From: Sphingomonadales bacterium
Lineage (GTDB): Bacteria; Pseudomonadota; Alphaproteobacteria; Sphingomonadales; Sphingomonadaceae
Direction: 5' to 3'
DNA: 48,754 nucleotides
Assembly (NCBI GenBank): GCA_025351405.1
Contig: JANXVZ010000047.1
Span: 1 to 48,754 of the forward strand
Below the pieces are notes generated by a model. That model saw nothing but the letters and a program-made list of their open reading frames with translations, did not search any database and was not told the DNA's origin. Below, one piece after another: positions 36,615-48,754 of this stretch (the first letter of the stretch is position 1; every line of letters begins with the position of its first letter). The position numbers and the translations under genes are program-made.

Positions 36615-37516
36615 CCCGTTACCGCCCGCAAGCCAAAAGCCGCAATGAGCATGCCGGTGACATACAGCGACGTGCCGGTGGCATTGTACCATGGCGCCTG
36701 CTTGGCAGGGTCCGACAGCAGCCGGCGCATCAGCACCGCCTGGGTGGCGAGCGAGGCCGCGACGGCAGCCGCAGCCCACCAAGGACCCCAGTGCCACAGC
36801 AAGCCGGCGACGACAGCCTGCGGAACTGCCATGGTCACGCACGCCACCAGTGCTGCTTTGCGCACGCCCAGTCTCACTGGCAAGGAGGTTACGCCGGTTT
36901 GGCGATCTCCCTCGATTGCCTTGAAATCATTCAGCACCATGATGCCGTGCGCGCCGGCTGCATAAAGTGCCAGAACGGCAAGGATGTGGCCATTGGGCAG
37001 TCCGCCGGCCATCACCGCGGCGCCGGTGAACCACGTCAACCCTTCATATGCGAGTGCGCAGACGCCCGGCCCCCACCAGCCGTGCGCCTTGGCACGGATG
37101 GGCGGCATCGAATAAATCCAGGCGAGGATGAGGCCGAGCACTGTCGCTGCCAGGACCCACGGCCCGAGGAGCGCCGCGATAACCAGCGACAGCAGCGAGC
37201 CGATGCAGGCGATCCAAAGGCCCCAATGCCCGGGAATTCGCCCCGATGGAATCGGCCGATCGGGTTCGTTGATGGCGTCGACATCGCGGTCGAACCAATC
37301 GTTCACCGCCTGGCTGGTGCCACACACCAGCGGTCCGGCCAGCACCATGCCGGCAACCAGGAATCCCCAGCGCTCTGCCAACGGCACACCCGACGAAACG
37401 ACCCCGCACATGAACGCCCACATCGGCGGAAACCATGTCACCGGCTTCAAAAGAGCAAGCACGTCGCGGGGATGCGGAAAACGCCGCGTGGCGGCAGGCA
37501 GCGTCACAACAGGCAT
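36611..37516 (-). CDS. bchG: Bacteriochlorophyll synthase BchG
   Basis: A 301-residue UbiA-type prenyltransferase that joins geranylgeranyl diphosphate to bacteriochlorophyllide. The two Asp-rich sites are present: N-D-W-F-D-R-D-V-D-A (about 92-101) and D-F-K-A-I-E-G-D-R-Q-T-G-V (about 197-209). Nine or so membrane helices are seen. ATG 37516 stands at the very edge of a predicted -10 box, so the transcript may have little or no leader. It heads the bchG-transporter-bchP-tspO operon. Confidence 0.96.
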   Translation of the reverse strand: MPVVTLPAATRRFPHPRDVLALLKPVTWFPPMWAFMCGVVSSGVPLAERWGFLVAGMVLAGPLVCGTSQAVNDWFDRDVDAINEPDRPIPSGRIPGHWGLWIACIGSLLSLVIAALLGPWVLAATVLGLILAWIYSMPPIRAKAHGWWGPGVCALAYEGLTWFTGAAVMAGGLPNGHILAVLALYAAGAHGIMVLNDFKAIEGDRQTGVTSLPVRLGVRKAALVACVTMAVPQAVVAGLLWHWGPWWAAAAVAASLATQAVLMRRLLSDPAKQAPWYNATGTSLYVTGMLIAAFGLRAVTG

Positions 37517-37519
37517 GAG

Positions 37520-37537
37520 TGTAAGCTATGCTTGACA
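37520..37537. promoter_or_regulatory. PpsR/CrtJ-type operator upstream of bchG
   Basis: TGTAAGCTATGCTTGACA is an exact TGT-N12-ACA palindrome, three bases from the bchG start. It covers the -10 of a predicted promoter (TTGACG at 37551-37546, 17 bases, TAGCTT at 37528-37523 on the minus strand). Confidence 0.72.
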
Positions 37538-37595
37538 GTAACAACCGTCAACTTGATTAGACGCCGCAGCCGGCAGTTTTTCGCGGTCCGGCGGC

Positions 37596-39038
37596 TCAGT
37601 CGCTATCGGGCACGAGATTGCCAAGGCCGTGGCGATGCAGCTTGGAATAGAGGCTCTGGCGCGACAGCCCGAGGATCTCCGCTGCGGACGCGCGGTTGTC
37701 GGATGTGTAGGTCAGCGCCGCCTCGATACACAGCCGCTCGATGAGATCGGTCGATTCGCGCACGATTTCCTTGAGGGACACCCGTCCGACGAGCTCGGTC
37801 AGCTGTTCGACAGATCGCGGCATCTGGCGGTCTTCGATCGGCGTGGCCACGCGCCGGCTGACAACGCGAAGGCTGAAGCCATGGCGATGCTCCCCACCTT
37901 CAATCGAGGTGACGGCCGATACCTCGACCTCCTCCTCATGACCATCACTGGCGCGGACGATGGTCCCGAAGTTGCGCACGATGCCATGCTCGCGCAACTG
38001 CGTGACGAGCAGACCAAGATCGATACCCGGACGCCCGAGGAACCGCGACAGCGACGTGCCGCGCAGGGCTTCCCGCCGCGGCTGTTGCGCCAGATCGAGA
38101 AATGCCGCGTTGGTCGCCAGGATCGAAAGGCTGTCGTCGGTCAGAACAAAGGCATCGGGCAGGCGTTCGAGAACTTCGCCCAACGAGCGCTCGGCGCCGC
38201 TCGCCGCATCTGTCTCAAGCGGTCGCAGACGGATGAGCAGAAAATTGCCGCGGTCCTGCCGGAACAGCGTCGCCGAAAGCTGGCAATGCGGCCCGGCGGC
38301 GAGATGTACACGCGCCGGACTGCGCTGGTCCGCAGCAGCAACCGCGCCGAGCAGTGCCACTACGGTATCGCGGTTTTCATCTGCGACGAGGTTGGCAAAG
38401 TTCTGGCCGTCAAGGCTGCCGCCATTCAATCCTGTCAGCGCACGTGCAGCAGGGTTGGCCTCGGTAATGCGCCGGGTGGTGGCGTCGATAATGATGATCG
38501 GTTCAGCCGCACTGTCGAACAGCAGGCGGAAGCGCGCTTCGAGCTGACGTAGCCGCAGCGAGTCGCGCTCCATCGATTGTTGCGCCCGCAACAGTCGCTG
38601 CTGCAGCGCCGCTGCCGCGCGCATGTCACGCCCGACAGCAACGATACCGCCGCCATTGCCAGCGTCGATGGCAAGATAGCGTACCGGCAATTCACCCGAC
38701 CGAAGCGGGTGGTTGACCTGGCGCCAGCGCCCGGACTCGCGGGCGCCAGCCAGAAGTTCAGCAATCTTGACGCGATTTTCATCGTGAACACTATCTGCCC
38801 AGGGGTGCCCCACCCAGGCCTCGATGCCCTGGTTGGCAAGCTCGCTGGTGCCGACAGTAACATCGCTGACGATACCATCCGGATCGACCACGACGGCGAT
38901 ATCGCAAGATGCGACCAGCGCCTGCGCTGCGGCAGCCGACGACAGGTCCTTCAGCGGGCGCAGCAGCGCCGGCAAGGAACGATCGTCAGCAGGGGCGACT
39001 CGAGCGTCCATGACCTTAAAAACGTCAACTCCCTTCAT
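37596..39038 (-). CDS. ppsR: Transcriptional regulator PpsR (CrtJ)
   Basis: A 480-residue aerobic repressor of photosynthesis genes. Three PAS-type regions are seen (about 38-140, 168-275, 288-400), linked by a helical Q-linker. A Fis-type helix-turn-helix follows at about 436-472 (N-R-A-S-A-A-E-I-L-G-L-S-R-Q-S-L-Y-S-K-L). Cys437 lies in the HTH region (E-R-L-C-I-E-A) where redox-sensitive Cys424 of Rhodobacter PpsR is expected; Cys252 is a candidate for the second. Translation could also start at ATG 39011. Only 30 bases separate it from ppaA upstream, so the two are probably co-transcribed. Confidence 0.95.
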   Translation of the reverse strand: MKGVDVFKVMDARVAPADDRSLPALLRPLKDLSSAAAAQALVASCDIAVVVDPDGIVSDVTVGTSELANQGIEAWVGHPWADSVHDENRVKIAELLAGARESGRWRQVNHPLRSGELPVRYLAIDAGNGGGIVAVGRDMRAAAALQQRLLRAQQSMERDSLRLRQLEARFRLLFDSAAEPIIIIDATTRRITEANPAARALTGLNGGSLDGQNFANLVADENRDTVVALLGAVAAADQRSPARVHLAAGPHCQLSATLFRQDRGNFLLIRLRPLETDAASGAERSLGEVLERLPDAFVLTDDSLSILATNAAFLDLAQQPRREALRGTSLSRFLGRPGIDLGLLVTQLREHGIVRNFGTIVRASDGHEEEVEVSAVTSIEGGEHRHGFSLRVVSRRVATPIEDRQMPRSVEQLTELVGRVSLKEIVRESTDLIERLCIEAALTYTSDNRASAAEILGLSRQSLYSKLHRHGLGNLVPDSD

Positions 39039-39068
39039 CGACCGGCCGTCAGGCCGACCGTTTTGCCC

Positions 39069-40022
39069 TCAACCAAATCCGACTGGCGCGCCTGCCATAA
39101 GGCGTTTTGCCAGCAACGTCTCGGCTACATTTACCGCCAGCAATCCATCGGACGCCGTTCCATCGGCGCCAACCTCCACCGCCAGCTCGGGCCGCTCCGT
39201 AAAGACGCGACCACCGACCATGACGATGACACCCGGATTGCGTGACGAACGGCGCAAGGTGGCGATCGCCTTGGCCAGCGGTGCCACATGGCGCTCGACG
39301 CTTACCGTCAGCCCGATGAGATCGAACGCGCGCCCGGCAGCCAGCGCAATCAATTCCGCCTCGTCAAGCGCCGGGGCGCTCCATGTCTGCCATCCGGCGC
39401 GGCGGAAAAACTCCTCGACCATCAACGCGCCAAGGCCATGCTGCTCGCCAGGCGCCGGCGCGAAAAGTCCGCGTCGTTCGGCGCCCTCGATGGCGGCAGC
39501 GCCCGGTATCAGCGCGGACAGCGCGTGAACAATCTCCTGCAGGCGCCACAGCCCCATCGTGACGTCGACAAAATCGCAGGCATCTTCATCCCACCACAAA
39601 CCCAGGCGGCGCGCCGCCGGCGCCAGAAGATGCAGATAAATGGTCTCGACCGTCACGCCGGTGGCAATCAGCGCTTCAACGCGACCGAGCAGCGGCGCTG
39701 CCTCCTCGGTTATCGACGCTGCGGCAAATTGATCGGCAAACCCGGGCGGAATGGTGGCCGATGGCGGCACCGAAAGCGCGCTGCTCAAACCGGCATCGTC
39801 GACAGGCAAAACAGAATGGTCGGCGTGCGCCAGCAACAATCGCGGAATTATATCTGCCTCGATGACACGCGCCAGTGCGTCGGGGCTGGCTGCCTCACGC
39901 GGGCGGGATGCGGCGCGACGAGCAAGATCCCATCCGCGCGTCGCGGCGATCCGTGCCTCTGTCACAATCTCGAGCATCTTTGCCATCCCGCCCCCCGCCA
40001 CGAGTTGTTTCGGTTCGAACAT
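39069..40022 (-). CDS. ppaA: PpaA/AerR-type cobalamin-binding regulator
   Basis: A B12-binding (SCHIC-type) regulator that modulates PpsR, activating or antirepressing photosynthesis genes. The C-terminal half has a cobalamin-binding fold pattern: L-I-G-L-T-V-S-V-E-R-H, then N-P-G-V-I-V-M-V-G-G-R-V-F. The central helical part has L-W-W-D-E-D-A-C-D-F and Q-H-G-L-G-A-L. The start is uncertain. The frame is open to ATG 40115, but the first 31 codons use many rare codons (AGA, TTA, AGG) and lie in the promoter region. ATG 40022 (317 residues) and ATG 39986 are alternatives. Confidence 0.88.
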   Translation of the reverse strand: MFEPKQLVAGGGMAKMLEIVTEARIAATRGWDLARRAASRPREAASPDALARVIEADIIPRLLLAHADHSVLPVDDAGLSSALSVPPSATIPPGFADQFAAASITEEAAPLLGRVEALIATGVTVETIYLHLLAPAARRLGLWWDEDACDFVDVTMGLWRLQEIVHALSALIPGAAAIEGAERRGLFAPAPGEQHGLGALMVEEFFRRAGWQTWSAPALDEAELIALAAGRAFDLIGLTVSVERHVAPLAKAIATLRRSSRNPGVIVMVGGRVFTERPELAVEVGADGTASDGLLAVNVAETLLAKRLMAGAPVGFG

Positions 40023-40119
40023 TACGGCTGTTGGCCGGTCGTCCGCTCCCGCGTTCGTGACGAAGCTTAACAGCCACTCCCTTGGCTGCAAGCCTCTGAG
40101 TGTGCGCTGCGGCATCGAA

Positions 40120-40137
40120 TGTCAAACTCTTTTGACG
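40120..40137 (+). promoter_or_regulatory. PpsR/CrtJ-type operator, ppaA/bchF site 1
   Basis: TGTCAAACTCTTTTGACG fits TGT-N12-AC with a final G in place of A. It lies between the divergent ppaA and bchF genes and overlaps the next site by two bases. Confidence 0.62.
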
Positions 40138-40153
40138 TAAAGTTTAGTTGACA
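40136..40153 (-). promoter_or_regulatory. PpsR/CrtJ-type operator, ppaA/bchF site 2
   Basis: On the minus strand, TGTCAACTAAACTTTACG, again TGT-N12-ACG. It overlaps the predicted bchF -35 box (TTGACA, 40148-40153), so binding would block bchF transcription. Confidence 0.62.
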
Positions 40154-40175
40154 CTCTGCGGTCGGGTGTTAGGTT
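40148..40175 (+). promoter_or_regulatory. Predicted promoter of the bchF operon
   Basis: TTGACA (40148-40153), a 16-base spacer and TAGGTT (40170-40175), about 20 bases before the bchF start. The -35 is a perfect consensus lying within operator site 2. Confidence 0.55.
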
Positions 40176-40195
40176 TCGGCTCGGGGAGAGACTGG

Positions 40196-42030
<1,835 letters not shown>

Positions 42031-42032
42031 CG

Positions 42033-43593
42033 ATGCAACTCACTGTCTGGACCTACGAAGGCCCGCCGCATGTCGGTGCGATGCGCGTCGCCACCGGGAT
42101 GACCGGGCTGCATTACGTGCTCCACGCGCCGCAGGGCGATACCTATGCCGACCTGCTGTTCACCATGATCGAGCGCCGCGGCGCCCGGCCGCCGGTCACG
42201 TACACCACCTTCCAGGCCCGCGACCTCGGCAAGGATACCGCCGAGCTGTTCCAGTCGGCCGCCCGCGATGCCTATGCGCGCTTCCAGCCGCAGGCGATGA
42301 TCGTCGGCGCGTCGTGCACCGCCGAACTGATCCAGGATGATCCCGCCGGGCTGGCGCAGACCATGGGGCTGCCGTGCCCGGTCATCGCCCTCGACCTGCC
42401 GAGCTACAGCCACAAGGAAAACTGGGGCGCGGCGGAGACCTTTTACCAGATCGTGCGGCAGCTGGCCGATCGCACCCGGGTCGCCGCGCCGCGAGACGGG
42501 CGCCGCCCGACCGCCAATCTGCTCGGGCCGACCGCGCTCGGCTTTCGTCACCGCGACGATATCGTCGAAGTGACCAAATTGCTCGCCGGTCTCGGCATCG
42601 ATGTCCGCATGACGGCGCCGCTGGGTGCCGCCCCGGCCGACATCACCGGCATCGGCGAGGCAGATTTCAACGTGCTGATGTACCCCGAAACCGGAGATCA
42701 GGCGGCGCGCTGGCTCGAAAAGACCTTTGGCCAGAAATTCACCCGCACTGTTCCGATCGGCGTCGGCGCCACCCGCGAATTCATCGCCGAAGCAGCGCGC
42801 CTCGCCGGCGTCGACGTCCCCGCCGACCCCGATTCGGGCCGGATGCCCTGGTGGTCGCGTTCGGTCGATTCGAACTACCTCACCGGCAAGCGGGTGTTCG
42901 TCTTCGGCGATGCCACCCATGCCATCGCCGCTGCCCGGGTGGCGCGTGACGAACTCGGCTTCGAAGTCGTCGGGCTCGGCTGCTACAACCGCGAATTCGC
43001 GCGTGACATCCGTGCTGCGGCGGCGCTTTACGGCGTCGAGCCGCTGATCACCGACGATTACCTCGCTGTCGAAGAGGCCATTGCCGCCGCCAATTGCGAG
43101 CTGGTGCTCGGCACCCAGATGGAACGCCACATCGCCAAGCGGCTGCGGCTGCCCTGCGCGGTCATCTCGGCGCCCGTCCACGTCCAGGATTTTCCGGCGC
43201 GCCATTCGCCGCAGATGGGTTTCGAGGGCGCCAACGTCATTTTCGACACCTGGGTACACCCGCTGGTGATGGGGCTGGAGGAGCATCTCCTCACCATGTT
43301 CCGCGACGATTTCGAATTTTCCGACGCCGCCGGCCCGTCGCACCTCGGCCACGGTGCAGCGCCGGCAACGACGACCCAAGAATTGCCGGAGGCCGCAATG
43401 CGTCCGGACGTGGCGGCCGCGGTATCTCCCGCCCCCGCCGACCCGGAAGGCTGGCTCCCCGATGCCGAGCGTGAACTGATGAAGATCCCGTTTTTTGTCC
43501 GCAACAAGGCGCGCCGCAACACCGAACGCTATGCCAGCGAAAAGGGCGTCCGCAGCATCAGCGTCGAAACCCTTTACGAAGCCAAGGCGCATT

Positions 43594-43604
<11 letters not shown>
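42033..43604 (+). CDS. bchB: Light-independent protochlorophyllide reductase subunit B
   Basis: The 523-residue NifK-like partner of BchN. Asp36, in [10 protein letters not shown], is the unusual fourth cluster ligand known for this subunit. [10 protein letters not shown] and [11 protein letters not shown] are conserved. The C-terminal Post-light-independent domain ends the protein after an Ala/Pro-rich linker ([17 protein letters not shown]). It starts two bases after the bchN stop. Confidence 0.97.

Positions 43605-48754
<5,150 letters not shown>

Overview
The window comes from a high-GC alphaproteobacterium that carries the genes for anoxygenic photosynthesis, most likely a sphingomonad-type aerobic phototroph. 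The sequence shows the crtF-bchCXYZ-pufBALMC and bchFNBHLM operons, a PpsR/PpaA regulator pair, a TonB-dependent receptor with secreted glycosidases, and very dense gene packing with stop/start overlaps. The taxonomic guess is inference; no rRNA gene is present.

Layout. At 1-2492 lie two housekeeping genes: an M19 dipeptidase cut by the left edge, and an acyl-CoA dehydrogenase. A bidirectional terminator at 2557-2592 closes this part. From 2611 to 12466, on the minus strand, runs crtF-bchC-bchX-bchY-bchZ-pufB-pufA-pufL-pufM-pufC: carotenoid O-methylation, the chlorophyllide-to-bacteriochlorophyll steps, the LH1 antenna and the reaction centre with its tetraheme cytochrome. crtD-crtC diverge on the plus strand (12508-14918). 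A 43-codon membrane protein gene converges on crtC.

From about 15.3 to 33.2 kb there is a non-photosynthetic block. It holds a coupled TonB receptor / glycoamylase-domain (GH144-like) protein / GH3 glucosidase trio, probably for beta-glucan (possibly beta-1,2-glucan) use. Next come a hypothetical gene and a complete kdpFABC-kdpDE potassium operon. yciB, ccmA-ccmB and a lipid-anchored cytochrome c follow. The photosynthesis genes then resume on the minus strand with ppaA-ppsR and bchG-(PucC/LhaA-type transporter)-bchP-tspO-small membrane ORF. The plus-strand operon bchF-bchN-bchB-bchH-bchL-bchM is cut by the right edge.

How it works together. bchH and bchM make Mg-protoporphyrin monomethyl ester, bchLNB reduce protochlorophyllide, and bchF, bchXYZ and bchC build the bacteriochlorin. 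bchG and bchP attach and reduce the tail, and puf products bind the pigment. crtC, crtD and crtF point to methoxylated acyclic carotenoids. PpsR and PpaA are encoded between two of the operons they are expected to control. Six TGT-N12-AC(A/G) palindromes sit in the bchC, crtF/crtD, bchG and ppaA/bchF promoter regions, giving a coherent predicted regulon. bchI, bchD, acsF/bchE, puhA, crtE, crtB and crtI are not in the window. pufQ is not seen before pufB.
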